Made by a program: the position numbers and the translations under genes. The notes below the pieces were generated by a model. It worked only from the letters and a program-made list of their open reading frames with translations, did not search any database and had not been told where the DNA came from. This document shows positions 1 to 8,383 of a stretch of 64,000 nucleotides of DNA, one piece after another. This DNA is from Lachnospiraceae bacterium (lineage in GTDB: Bacteria > Bacillota > Clostridia > Lachnospirales > Lachnospiraceae): the NCBI GenBank assembly GCA_016286035.1, contig JAEERY010000072.1, positions 39,834 to 103,833 of the forward strand, in the 5' to 3' direction. Numbering within the stretch: position 1 is the stretch's first letter; every line of letters starts with the position of its first letter.

Positions 1-1107
1 GATCTTTAATCTTCTTGCCTGTGCATCGCCAAGATTTGAGCAGCTTCCTACTTCAAAGTACTTTTTCTGTCTGGGACTCCATGCCTCTACATCACATGAT
101 TTAACCTTAAGATCAGCAAGATCTCCTGAACAGCACTCAAGTGTTCTGACAGGAATATCAAGTGAACGGAACAGATCAACGGTATTCTGCCACAGTTTGT
201 CATACCATATCTTAGACTCCTCGGGCTTACAGATAACGACCATCTCCTGTTTCTCAAACTGATGTATTCTGTATACACCACGCTCCTCGAGTCCGTGAGC
301 ACCCTTTTCTTTTCTAAAGCAAGGTGAATAACTTGTGAGTGTAAGAGGAAGCTGTTCCTCGGGAATGATCTGATCGATGAATTTACCGATCATACTGTGC
401 TCACTGGTACCGATAAGATAGAGATCTTCACCTTCGATCTTATACATCATGGCTTCCATCTCTGCAAAACTCATAACTCCGGTAACAACATTGCTTCTGA
501 TCATAAAAGGAGGAACACAGTATGTGAATCCCCTGTTTATCATAAAATCCCTTGCATAAGCGATAACTGCGGAATGCAATCTTGCAATATCACCCATAAG
601 ATAATAGAATCCGTTTCCGGCAACTCTTCTTGCTGCATCAAGATCTATTCCGTTAAAGCTTTCCATGATATCCGTATGATAAGGAATCTCAAAATCAGGA
701 ACTACCGGCTCGCCGAACTTTTCGATCTCAACATTAAAAGTATCATCCTTACCTATCGGTACGGAAGGATCTATGATATTCGGGATCACCATCATTATCT
801 TGGTGATCTTTTCCTGTAATTCTTCTTCCATAGGCTCAAGCTCAGCGAGTCTTGCAGCAAGTTCTGCTACTTTCTTCTTTACAGCCTCAGCTTCTTCCTT
901 TTTTCCCTGAGCCATAAGAGCACCGATCTCTTTAGAGATCTTGTTCCTTGAACTTCTGAGCTCGTCTGCCTCGGCTTTTGCTGCTCTTGACTGCTTATCA
1001 AGCTCGATAACCTCATCAACAAGCTCCAGCTTACTGTCCTGGAACTTCTTTTTGATATTTTCCTTTACTGCTTCGGGATTTTCTCTTAAAAATTTGATGT
1101 CAATCAT
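1..1107 (-). CDS. serS: Serine--tRNA ligase, C-terminus cut by the window edge
   Basis: Charges tRNA-Ser with serine in the cytoplasm (class II synthetase). The start ATG at 1107 follows an AGAGGT ribosome site, and 369 codons run in frame to base 1 without a stop, so the last part of the catalytic domain lies outside the window. The N-terminal residues, about 1-110, form the lysine/glutamate-rich helical arm that holds tRNA. The class II core shows the motif 2 region (FRKEKGAHG...RIHQFEK) and the TSEH serine-binding motif. Family length is about 425 residues, so roughly 55 are missing. It lies 12 bases after the HD-GYP gene, on the same strand, and could be read from the same transcript. Confidence 0.97.
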   Translation of the reverse strand, partial: MIDIKFLRENPEAVKENIKKKFQDSKLELVDEVIELDKQSRAAKAEADELRSSRNKISKEIGALMAQGKKEEAEAVKKKVAELAARLAELEPMEEELQEKITKIMMVIPNIIDPSVPIGKDDTFNVEIEKFGEPVVPDFEIPYHTDIMESFNGIDLDAARRVAGNGFYYLMGDIARLHSAVIAYARDFMINRGFTYCVPPFMIRSNVVTGVMSFAEMEAMMYKIEGEDLYLIGTSEHSMIGKFIDQIIPEEQLPLTLTSYSPCFRKEKGAHGLEERGVYRIHQFEKQEMVVICKPEESKIWYDKLWQNTVDLFRSLDIPVRTLECCSGDLADLKVKSCDVEAWSPRQKKYFEVGSCSNLGDAQARRLKI

Positions 1108-1119
1108 GTCTGCACCTCT

Positions 1120-2172
1120 TTAATCTATTACTTTATCTATAAATATATTCGTATATTCAAGAAGATCTCTGACGAGAATACCTTCGACTATCCTTCCCTG
1201 TCTGTCTGCTATTAGCTGTAAAACAGGTCTTTCCGGGAATCCTTTGTTCTGTCTGATAACGACAGCCATCTCACCTGTATTGATGATGACTTTTACTCCC
1301 GAAGGATATACTGCAATAAAATCAAGCAATGTGTCAACCACATCCGCATCATATTTTATTCCCTTATATGCTTTCAGGTATTCAACTGCCTCATGAACCC
1401 TTTTTCTCTCATGTCCTATTCCGCAGATGGATTCATCAAAGAAATCACATGCCGATACAATCCTTGTGGTCTTCATGATATCTGGATTGTGAAGCGGATA
1501 TCCTTCACCGTCAATCGTTTCATGATGCATGAGAATGATCTCTTTACTGGTCTTTGACAGCCATTCTTCATGCTGGATCGCACTGTAACCGTAGATTGGA
1601 TGCTTTAAATACTCTTCTTTTTCAAGCATACCGGCTTCCATCATATCGGTATCTATGTAATCAACCGTTACATATCTTAAACCAAGATCGTGCAAAAGAC
1701 ATCCGATACCCATATCATGTATAAGATCATCCGTGATCTTCATTTTGATGGCAACCAGAGTGGAAATAGTACATGTACTTATGCAGTGTTCGTAAAGATC
1801 TGCGCTTCTTTCCCTGATATCATATATCTGCTGAGTCACATTGTCATCATTTATGACATTTGTGATTATCTTATCGGCAGCCTCCGCAATCTCTGTCATA
1901 TCCTGGCTTTTGTTGTACATATGCTTGGATATGATATCTTTTACCTTTTCTTTGCACTTTTTTCCGACTTCTTCACGGATAATGAGCTTTGTCTGAGCAT
2001 CAAGCTCATTGTCTCTTACAAAAACCTCTTTTATTCCAAGTTCTTCTAGTCTCGGAATATAGGCGACCTTAAGTAAAGTACCCTCTGCAAGTATCTCCTT
2101 GTAATCAGGGGTTACTATAGACCTAGCCAGTATCTCACTTCCGGTTATCTGATCAATCTTTACTAATCTCAA
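1120..2172 (-). CDS. HD-GYP domain phosphodiesterase (probable c-di-GMP hydrolase)
   Basis: A 350-residue protein with an uncharacterised N-terminal half and a complete HD-GYP domain. The metal-binding HD pair is at residues 161-162 (LLHDLG), HP at 191-192, and the HHExxDGxGYP signature at 216-226. HD-GYP enzymes of this form usually linearise cyclic di-GMP, so activity is a fair inference. No transmembrane segment or receiver domain is seen. The start is TTG at 2172, overlapping the stop of the upstream gene by four bases (TTGA). An AGGA lies directly against it, so translation probably depends on coupling. It is last in the parA-parB-DUF4446 run before serS. Its pairing with two GGDEF proteins elsewhere in the window suggests active c-di-GMP signalling. 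Confidence 0.9.
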   Translation of the reverse strand: MRLVKIDQITGSEILARSIVTPDYKEILAEGTLLKVAYIPRLEELGIKEVFVRDNELDAQTKLIIREEVGKKCKEKVKDIISKHMYNKSQDMTEIAEAADKIITNVINDDNVTQQIYDIRERSADLYEHCISTCTISTLVAIKMKITDDLIHDMGIGCLLHDLGLRYVTVDYIDTDMMEAGMLEKEEYLKHPIYGYSAIQHEEWLSKTSKEIILMHHETIDGEGYPLHNPDIMKTTRIVSACDFFDESICGIGHERKRVHEAVEYLKAYKGIKYDADVVDTLLDFIAVYPSGVKVIINTGEMAVVIRQNKGFPERPVLQLIADRQGRIVEGILVRDLLEYTNIFIDKVID

Positions 2173-2681
2173 TCCTGTGTACCAATCGCTTTTTCAAGGG
2201 CAATTCTTTCTTCACTGCCCAGTTCCAGTTCACATCTGCCTTCATATATCTCTTTTGTATATGTATAGCATCCATCAGAAGTATGTACCGAATTCAGAAT
2301 GAATCCGTTGTTTTCCTCATCAAGTAGTGCGAGAGAGAAGCTTAACATGCCTCCCATCTGCTGATATGCATCATATTTTACAATGCCGATCTTTTGAAAT
2401 GTTCTTGTAAGCACTCTGAAGATCTGTCTGATATCTGAACGATTCGCATTTACCACTTTTTTGATCTTGTTATTGTCTTCAAAAAGCTTGGCTATCGCAT
2501 CTTCAAGACTTTCAGCACTGCTTCCCTTCATAAATTTGGCATATTTTCTCTGAAGTCTGATTTCTCTGTAAATAAATATGCCTAACAGAATTATCAAAAC
2601 TATTACAATAATGAACAGAGCTATTATCAGGTAGCCTATATCTACACCCAACCCCATTCTCGTCAATACATCACTGGTCAT
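2169..2681 (-). CDS. DUF4446 family membrane protein
   Basis: A 170-residue protein with one N-terminal membrane helix at about residues 16-38, then a charged cytoplasmic part with a short helical stretch and a compact C-terminal domain. The sequence resembles the DUF4446 family, which is often found beside parB in clostridia; its biochemical role is not known. The ATG at 2681 is 12 bases after the parB stop, preceded by an AGGT-type ribosome site. Its stop overlaps the start of the HD-GYP gene, so the two are likely translationally coupled. Placement in the partition operon suggests a role linked to chromosome segregation or the cell envelope, but that is inference from position only. Confidence 0.8.
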   Translation of the reverse strand: MTSDVLTRMGLGVDIGYLIIALFIIVIVLIILLGIFIYREIRLQRKYAKFMKGSSAESLEDAIAKLFEDNNKIKKVVNANRSDIRQIFRVLTRTFQKIGIVKYDAYQQMGGMLSFSLALLDEENNGFILNSVHTSDGCYTYTKEIYEGRCELELGSEERIALEKAIGTQD

Positions 2682-2693
2682 TATATTTACCTG

Positions 2694-3575
2694 CTATCTC
2701 TTTATTAACTCTACGATCCTGTCTAAATCTTCATGACTGTAAAACTCGATCTCTACTTTACCGGATCCTTCTCCGCCTTTAGACAGTATTGAAACCTTTG
2801 TTCCAAGTATAAGTTTTAACTGTTCCTCAAGATTTGAATAAACAACCTGCAGAGAATCATTGATCTTTTTCTTCTGTTTTGCGGGTTTATTAAGGCTCTT
2901 TATATATTTCTCAACATCTCTGACACTCATCTTTTCATCAAAGATCTTCTCAGCGATCTCTACCTGCTCGGTAGGATTCTCTATAGAGATTATCGCTCTC
3001 GCATGACCTGTCGAAAGCTTTCCGTCAACGATCATCTGCTGAACTTCCTCGGTAAGCTTAAGTAATCTGAGTGAGTTGGTAATAGTCGTTCTGTTCTTTG
3101 AAACCTTCTCAGCGACCTCATCCTGCTTTAAGTTAAACTCATCAAGGAGTCTCTTATAAGCCATGGCTTCTTCAATGGGATTGAGATCTTCACGCTGAAT
3201 GTTTTCAATTATTGATATCTCAACGATCTCCTGCTCGGTAAATTTCCTTATAATAACAGGAATCTCTTTGAGTCCGGCGATCTTGCAGGCTCTCCATCTT
3301 CTCTCACCTGCGATTATCTCATAATATCCGTCCCTGTCCTGAACAAGAATGGGCTGTAAGAGTCCTACCTGTTTGATCGAATCAGCCAGTTCTATGAGAG
3401 CATCCTCATCAAATACCTTTCTTGGCTGATCTCTGTTAGGCTCAACAAGATTGATATCAACCACCGAATCCGGTGTCTGAGCTTTGTCTTTTTTCTGTTT
3501 ATTGTCCGGAGTATCCAATACATTACTCGGTATTAAACTGTCCAGTCCTTTTCCTAATCCCTTCTTAGCTGCCAT
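2694..3575 (-). CDS. parB: Chromosome-partitioning protein ParB (Spo0J)
   Basis: A CTP-dependent DNA clamp that loads at parS and spreads along the origin region, working with ParA and recruiting SMC. At 293 residues it has normal family length. The CTP-binding GERRWRACK motif is at residues 90-98, the ENIQRED-NPIEEA segment at 124-137, and the parS-reading helix-turn-helix at about 151-174; the C-terminal part would dimerise. It is 21 bases after parA with an AAGGAA ribosome site, in one operon. Two parS sequences lie upstream of parA in the same window (4527-4592), which gives this protein an evident local target. Confidence 0.97.
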   Translation of the reverse strand: MAAKKGLGKGLDSLIPSNVLDTPDNKQKKDKAQTPDSVVDINLVEPNRDQPRKVFDEDALIELADSIKQVGLLQPILVQDRDGYYEIIAGERRWRACKIAGLKEIPVIIRKFTEQEIVEISIIENIQREDLNPIEEAMAYKRLLDEFNLKQDEVAEKVSKNRTTITNSLRLLKLTEEVQQMIVDGKLSTGHARAIISIENPTEQVEIAEKIFDEKMSVRDVEKYIKSLNKPAKQKKKINDSLQVVYSNLEEQLKLILGTKVSILSKGGEGSGKVEIEFYSHEDLDRIVELIKR

Positions 3576-3596
3576 TTTCTAAGTTCCTTTCTTGAA

Positions 3597-4358
3597 CTAT
3601 TGATTGTTGATGATCTCTTTTGCAAGATTTCTGTAGCTTTCCGCTCCGGAAGACTTTGGATCGTACATACATATAGGCATTCCGTAACTCGGTGCCTCGG
3701 CCAGTCTTATATTTCTCGGAATAAGTGTATCAAACACTTTCTGATGGAAATTCTCTTTAACATTATCTACGACCTGGGCTGAAAGGTTTGTTCTGGAATC
3801 ATACATAGTAAACACAACACCTTCCATTGCAAGTCTGGGATTAAGTCTTTCTTTTACCAGATTTACGGTATGTATCAGCTGACTGAGACCTTCAAGCGCA
3901 TAATACTCACACTGGATCGGTACAAGAACTGTATTTGCGGTTGTCATGGCATTAACCGTAAGCATGCTGAGAGACGGAGGACAGTCTATAAATATATAAT
4001 CATATTTATCAATGACCCAGTCTATCTCATTCTTTAATATGTATTCTTTCTTATCTACACCGATAAGTTCTATCTCAGCTGCAGCAAGATTAACATTTGA
4101 CGGAATAACAGATACGTTCTCAATGACATCTTTTATTATACATTCACCGACAGAGCACTCACCGAGGATTAGTTCGTACACAGTATTTTCTATATTGTTC
4201 TTATCAACGCCAAGTCCGCTGGTCGTATTTCCCTGTGGATCCATGTCGATCACAAGTACTTTTTTGCCAAGTTCAGCCAGGGAAGCGGACAGATTTATCG
4301 AAGTTGTGGTCTTTCCGACTCCGCCTTTCTGATTGGCGATTGCTATAACTCTACCCAT
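3597..4358 (-). CDS. parA: Chromosome-partitioning ATPase ParA (Soj)
   Basis: A Walker-type ATPase that binds DNA as an ATP dimer, drives origin segregation with ParB and, in Bacillus, also controls DnaA. The deviant Walker A motif KGGVGKTT is at residues 11-18, and the IDCPPS switch region is in the middle of the protein. At 253 residues it is a complete small chromosomal ParA without an N-terminal HTH, as expected for Soj. The ATG at 4358 follows a GGAG ribosome site. An ATTATA on the plus strand at 4396-4401 could be its -10 box (TATAAT on the minus strand), but no convincing -35 accompanies it. It is the first gene of the parA-parB-DUF4446-HD-GYP group. Confidence 0.97.
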   Translation of the reverse strand: MGRVIAIANQKGGVGKTTTSINLSASLAELGKKVLVIDMDPQGNTTSGLGVDKNNIENTVYELILGECSVGECIIKDVIENVSVIPSNVNLAAAEIELIGVDKKEYILKNEIDWVIDKYDYIFIDCPPSLSMLTVNAMTTANTVLVPIQCEYYALEGLSQLIHTVNLVKERLNPRLAMEGVVFTMYDSRTNLSAQVVDNVKENFHQKVFDTLIPRNIRLAEAPSYGMPICMYDPKSSGAESYRNLAKEIINNQ

Positions 4359-4526
4359 TTATTTATAATCTCCATTCTAATATGCTATGTCACTGATTAT
4401 AACATTATCTTTTTTTATAATCCATAAAGTAGAGTGTGAAATAATAACCAAAAAATGTTTCACAATTTCTCTATTTTTCTATATAAAAATGTTTCACAGA
4501 CTATTGACCAAAATATAGTGGTCACA

Positions 4527-4542
4527 TGTTTCATGTGAAACA
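4527..4542. promoter_or_regulatory. parS site 1 (one base from the perfect palindrome)
   Basis: TGTTTCATGTGAAACA matches the Firmicutes parS consensus (TGTTNCACGTGAAACA) at 15 of 16 positions; the central ACGT is ATGT. Such variants are known to bind ParB. It is exactly 50 bases from the second site. Confidence 0.9.
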
Positions 4543-4576
4543 TTATATTGTGTAACCATGTATGGGTCCTGAACCA

Positions 4577-4592
4577 TGTTTCACGTGAAACA
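4577..4592. promoter_or_regulatory. parS site 2 (perfect palindrome)
   Basis: TGTTTCACGTGAAACA is an exact parS palindrome. It lies six bases beyond the stop codon of the NarL-type regulator gene, and the parB gene is 1 kb away. Confidence 0.95.
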
Positions 4593-4598
4593 TTTATT

Positions 4599-5237
4599 CT
4601 AGATCCTAGTTATATTATTCTTTATTGCAAAGACCGCAGCCTGAGTACGATCATTTACTTCAAGTTTTTCAAATATATGAGACAGATGATTCTTGACTGT
4701 TCTTTCACTTATGTTTATTGCTTTTGCAATATCCATGTTCTTCATTCCCGAAGAAACCATTGCAAGAAGTTCCATTTCTCTGCTCGTAAGAAGCTTGATC
4801 TTATCTTTATCTGTATCTCTGTTTATAAGATAATTATTCAGATAAGGTAAAAGCTCTGGCTGGATGTAATCTTTTCCGGCATTTACTTCATATATTGCCC
4901 TGTACAGTTCATCATAATGAATTGTTTTTAGAAGATATCCATCAGTTTTTAAATCGACAGCTTTTACAAGATATTCTATCTCGTTGTGCATCGTTAGCAA
5001 TATTACTTTTATATCGATCTTTTTCTTTCTGATGAACTCCAGTATTTTAATACCGTCTTTATCCGGCATATTTATATCTAAAAGAATAATATCGATATCA
5101 TGATTACGGACACCATAAATAAACTCCGTTTCCGAAGCCGCTTCACAAACAACCCTAAGGTTTTTGTCCTTTTCAATAAGAGCTTTCAGACCTTCACGAA
5201 ATAACACGTGATCGTCCATAATCATAATATTGATCAT
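4599..5237 (-). CDS. NarL/LuxR-type response regulator (orphan)
   Basis: A 212-residue DNA-binding response regulator. The receiver domain, residues 1-120, has the acidic pair D8-D9, phospho-acceptor D54 in LLDINMP, T82 and K104. A LuxR-type helix-turn-helix spans about 150-208 (LTSREMELLAMV...ISERTVKNHL). All receiver catalytic residues are present, so it should be phosphorylated, but no histidine kinase is adjacent. Its ATG at 5237 overlaps the rsmG stop by four bases (ATGA), so it is translated with the rsmG operon, and its stop sits next to parS. The usual gene between rsmG and parA in Bacillus is noc/parB-like, so a regulator here is not the common arrangement. Target genes are unknown. 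Confidence 0.88.
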   Translation of the reverse strand: MINIMIMDDHVLFREGLKALIEKDKNLRVVCEAASETEFIYGVRNHDIDIILLDINMPDKDGIKILEFIRKKKIDIKVILLTMHNEIEYLVKAVDLKTDGYLLKTIHYDELYRAIYEVNAGKDYIQPELLPYLNNYLINRDTDKDKIKLLTSREMELLAMVSSGMKNMDIAKAINISERTVKNHLSHIFEKLEVNDRTQAAVFAIKNNITRI

Positions 5238-5947
5238 CTTAAAGGTTCCTTTGCAGGAGTTCCTGCTTTACGGGGATACTTTTTCGGTGTGCAACTTATC
5301 TTATCTATGATTATAAATGTTCTGTTGTTTCCATCCAAGTCAAAATCTATTCTTTTTTGAAAAGATCCGCCCATTATCTTTATGGCATGATCCGCATCCT
5401 TTATTTCATCGGTCGCTTTTTCTGATTTATAAGAAACAAATGATCCGTTTATCTTTACAAAAGGAATACAAAGTTCTGAAAGTGTACTTAAATTTGCAAC
5501 TGCACGGGATACGCAAAGATCATACATTTCTCTGTGTTTTGTTTCTTTTGCAATATCTTCGGCTCTTCCGTGAACGGTATAAATATCTTTAAGAGTTAAT
5601 TCACTTATTACCTCATTAAGAAAGTTAAGTCTTTTATTTAATGAATCAAGTAATGTCACATGAATATCCGGAAACATGATCTTTATCGGTATACCAGGAA
5701 AACCAGCTCCGGTGCCAACATCAATTATAGAAGATACCTTAGACATGTCATAAGCCTTGATTATCGAAACTGAATCGAGAAAATGTTTTACGAATACTTC
5801 TTTGTACTCTGTTATAGTAGTAAGGTTTATCTTCTCATTCCATTCGATCAGCATTTCATAATATCTATCAAACGAAGAAAGCTGAGCATCTGACGGTTCA
5901 AATCCATATGCAGTTAACTGTTCCTTAAAAAACTCATTTTCTTTCAT
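5234..5947 (-). CDS. rsmG: 16S rRNA (guanine527-N7)-methyltransferase RsmG (GidB)
   Basis: Methylates N7 of G527 in the 530 loop of 16S rRNA using S-adenosylmethionine. At 237 residues it is the usual length. The glycine-rich SAM loop DVGTGAGFPGIP is at about residues 76-87, followed by the conserved LLDSLNKRLNFL strand-helix. It starts seven bases after the mazG stop and overlaps the downstream regulator, so it lies inside the rpmH-to-regulator operon. In other bacteria loss of RsmG gives low-level streptomycin resistance. Confidence 0.96.
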   Translation of the reverse strand: MKENEFFKEQLTAYGFEPSDAQLSSFDRYYEMLIEWNEKINLTTITEYKEVFVKHFLDSVSIIKAYDMSKVSSIIDVGTGAGFPGIPIKIMFPDIHVTLLDSLNKRLNFLNEVISELTLKDIYTVHGRAEDIAKETKHREMYDLCVSRAVANLSTLSELCIPFVKINGSFVSYKSEKATDEIKDADHAIKIMGGSFQKRIDFDLDGNNRTFIIIDKISCTPKKYPRKAGTPAKEPLR

Positions 5948-5954
5948 TGTACTA

Positions 5955-6431
5955 TTAATGCTTAAAACCTTTTCTATCCTGAGCTTTACCTATCAGATCC
6001 TTTGATTCTTTCATTGCATCTTCCAAATATGCAACCTGCCATTCCTTACCGGCTTTTTCCTGTTTCTTTATATCTTCCCATGCTTTATGTCTTTCTTCAT
6101 CGGAAGCAAATTCAACTCCGCTGAATACGTGTGGGTGACGCCTTATCATTTTTTCATTTATTGTTGCCGCCACATCATCAAATGTGAAAAGGCCCTCTTC
6201 CTGAGCGATAACAGCATGAAACATGACTTGAAGCAAAAGATCGCCGAGTTCTTCTTTAAGATTATCAGCATCTCCGGTCTTATCAAGTATGTTTATACCG
6301 CAAATAACTTCAGAAGCCTCTTCAATACATGCAGCTTTTAGACTTTCATGAGTCTGTATCTTATCCCAAGGACATCCGTTTTCAGATCTTAATTTTTCTA
6401 CGATCTCTTTTAATCTTTCTATTTCTGACAT
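5955..6431 (-). CDS. mazG: MazG family nucleoside triphosphate pyrophosphohydrolase
   Basis: A 158-residue single-domain MazG enzyme, which removes pyrophosphate from non-canonical or excess nucleoside triphosphates. The metal-binding EExxE motif lies in the CIEEASEV stretch and the ExxD part in EELGDLLLQ, and the substrate-binding NGCPWDKIQTH segment is intact near residue 18. E. coli MazG has two such domains; single-domain forms are common in clostridia. An AGGT ribosome site precedes the ATG. Insertion of mazG between mnmG and rsmG differs from the Bacillus order and places a pool-cleaning enzyme inside the tRNA/rRNA modification operon. Confidence 0.92.
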   Translation of the reverse strand: MSEIERLKEIVEKLRSENGCPWDKIQTHESLKAACIEEASEVICGINILDKTGDADNLKEELGDLLLQVMFHAVIAQEEGLFTFDDVAATINEKMIRRHPHVFSGVEFASDEERHKAWEDIKKQEKAGKEWQVAYLEDAMKESKDLIGKAQDRKGFKH

Positions 6432-6436
6432 ATGAT

Positions 6437-8383
6437 CTACCTTTGTCTATCAGGATATTTGGAACTCAAATAAACCAACAAAACCGATATGTCCGCCGGT
6501 GAGACTCCCGATATTCTCGAAGCCTGTCCCACATTTACCGGAGCAAACATCTTTAACTTCTGCCTAGCTTCTTTTCGAAGACTGTTAACATCATCATAAT
6601 CGATATCCACAGGTATCTTTTTACTCTCCATCTTTTTAAAGCTGTTTACCTGTGAGATCTGTCTCTTTATATATCCTTCGTATTTTATCTCTATCTCAAC
6701 CTGTTCAATAACTTCTTTCGGAAGATCTTTTCTGTTATCATCAATCTCGGCAAGAGAGAAATAATCAAATTCAGGTCTGCACATAAGTTCCGCAAGTGAA
6801 CATCCTGTTCTTAAAGCCGGTGAACCATGTTTTTCCATAAACTCACCGATTCTAGAATTAGCCCCGACTATCGTTGTCTTTAATCTTTCGATCTCTGATG
6901 ATATCATTTCTTCTTTTTTCAGAAGTTGTTCATACTGTTTATCACTGATCAAACCTATCTCATAGCCTTTTTTTCTTAAACGCAGATCTGCATTGTCCTG
7001 TCTTAAAAGCAGTCTGTATTCAGCTCTTGATGTCATCATTCTGTACGGTTCGAAGCTTTCCTTTGTAACAAGATCATCTATGAGTACTCCGATATAACCT
7101 TCGGATCTGTCAATGATAAGGGGTTCTTTTCCTTTTATCTGCATTGCTGCATTTATACCGGCGATAAGTCCCTGTGCCGCTGCTTCCTCATATCCGCTGC
7201 TTCCGTTAAACTGTCCGCCTGCAAAAAGACCCTTAACTTTCTTGAATTCCAAAGTGGGATACAACTGCATTGCATCAATACAGTCATATTCGATGGCATA
7301 TGCGTTTCTTACAATCTTGCAGTTTTCAAGTCCCGATACTGTTCTGTACATCGCAAGCTGAACGTCTTCTGGAAGAGAAGAGCTCATGCCACCGACATAC
7401 ATTTCATTTGTGTGTAATCCTTCAGGTTCAATAAATACCTGATGTTTATCTTTTTCGGGAAACTTTACTACTTTATCCTCTATTGAAGGACAGTATCTTG
7501 GACCTGTTCCTTCGATAACTCCCGCATATATGGGTGATCTGTCAAGATTAGCCCTGATTATCTTATGTGTTTCTTCATTAGTATATGTAAGAAAACATGG
7601 AACCTGATCTATCTGAACACTTTCCGGATCTGTAGAAAATGAAAAAGGAATGATCCTCTCATCTCCGTACTGAGGTACCATCTTTGAAAAATCGATAGTC
7701 CTCTTATCCATTCTTGCAGGGGTTCCTGTCTTAAATCTTCTTAGTTCTATTCCAAGTTTTTTTATTGAATCAGGTAGAGAATTTGCAGGTTGAAGACCGT
7801 TTGGTCCTGTATATGTTATCGCTTCACCGCAAAGACATCTTGCTCTAAGATATGTTCCAGTACAAAGAACAACAGCTTTGCATTCATAAACCGCACCTGT
7901 GTATATCTTTACTCCACCAATAACAGGATCAGAGGTTTTTTTATACTCGCTTACATTGTTTTGCTCATCAAGATGCTCTATATCCTCAACAGTTAGAAGA
8001 TCAGTTACTTCTCCCTGCTTGATAGTCAGATGATCCTGATTTTCCAAAACCTTTCTCATAGCTCTGGTGTATTCTGCTTTATCGGCCTGTGCTCTGAGTG
8101 AATGAACGGCAGGACCTTTTGAAACATTAAGCATCTTTGACTGAATAAAGGTCTTGTCTATATTTTTTCCCATTTCTCCGCCAAGAGCATCAACTTCTCT
8201 TACAAGATGTCCCTTTGAGCTTCCTCCGACATTCGGATTACAGGGCATGAGAGCAATACTGTCAACACTGACAGTAAATATAACTGTTTCCAAACCGAGG
8301 CGTGCGCATGCTAAGGCTGCTTCACAACCTGCATGACCTGCACCAACTACACATACATCTACTTTTTCTCTTATCCTGCTCAT
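6437..8383 (-). CDS. mnmG: tRNA uridine-34 5-carboxymethylaminomethyl modification enzyme MnmG (GidA)
   Basis: FAD-dependent partner of MnmE; together they build the cmnm5 side chain on the wobble uridine of several tRNAs. At 648 residues it is slightly longer than the E. coli protein. The N-terminal dinucleotide-binding motif [12 protein letters not shown] starts at residue 12, the conserved [23 protein letters not shown] region follows, and the C-terminal helical MnmE-binding domain is complete. Its ATG directly abuts the mnmE stop codon (TAA at 8384-8386 on the minus strand), a sign of tight coupling between the two partners. Confidence 0.97.
   Translation of the reverse strand: MSRIREKVDVCVVGAGHAGCEAALACARLGLETVIFTVSVDSIALMPCNPNVGGSSKGHLVREVDALGGEMGKNIDKTFIQSKMLNVSKGPAVHSLRAQADKAEYTRAMRKVLENQDHLTIKQGEVTDLLTVEDIEHLDEQNNVSEYKKTSDPVIGGVKIYTGAVYECKAVVLCTGTYLRARCLCGEAITYTGPNGLQPANSLPDSIKKLGIELRRFKTGTPARMDKRTIDFSKMVPQYGDERIIPFSFSTDPESVQIDQVPCFLTYTNEETHKIIRANLDRSPIYAGVIEGTGPRYCPSIEDKVVKFPEKDKHQVFIEPEGLHTNEMYVGGMSSSLPEDVQLAMYRTVSGLENCKIVRNAYAIEYDCIDAMQLYPTLEFKKVKGLFAGGQFNGSSGYEEAAAQGLIAGINAAMQIKGKEPLIIDRSEGYIGVLIDDLVTKESFEPYRMMTSRAEYRLLLRQDNADLRLRKKGYEIGLISDKQYEQLLKKEEMISSEIERLKTTIVGANSRIGEFMEKHGSPALRTGCSLAELMCRPEFDYFSLAEIDDNRKDLPKEVIEQVEIEIKYEGYIKRQISQVNSFKKMESKKIPVDIDYDDVNSLRKEARQKLKMFAPVNVGQASRISGVSPADISVLLVYLSSKYPDRQR

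Larger units (their letters stand above)
4359..4598. other. parS-bearing intergenic region between parA and the NarL-type regulator
   Basis: This 240-base AT-rich gap holds two full parS palindromes near its left-most gene end and two extra half sites (TGTTTCAC at 4456-4463 and 4490-4497), plus the presumed parA promoter. There is no coding potential that I would support. Confidence 0.75.

Noticed and set aside
397..819. A plus-strand reading frame of 140 codons opposite serS
   Set aside because: It lies antisense to the strongly conserved seryl-tRNA synthetase and has no ribosome site or recognisable family.
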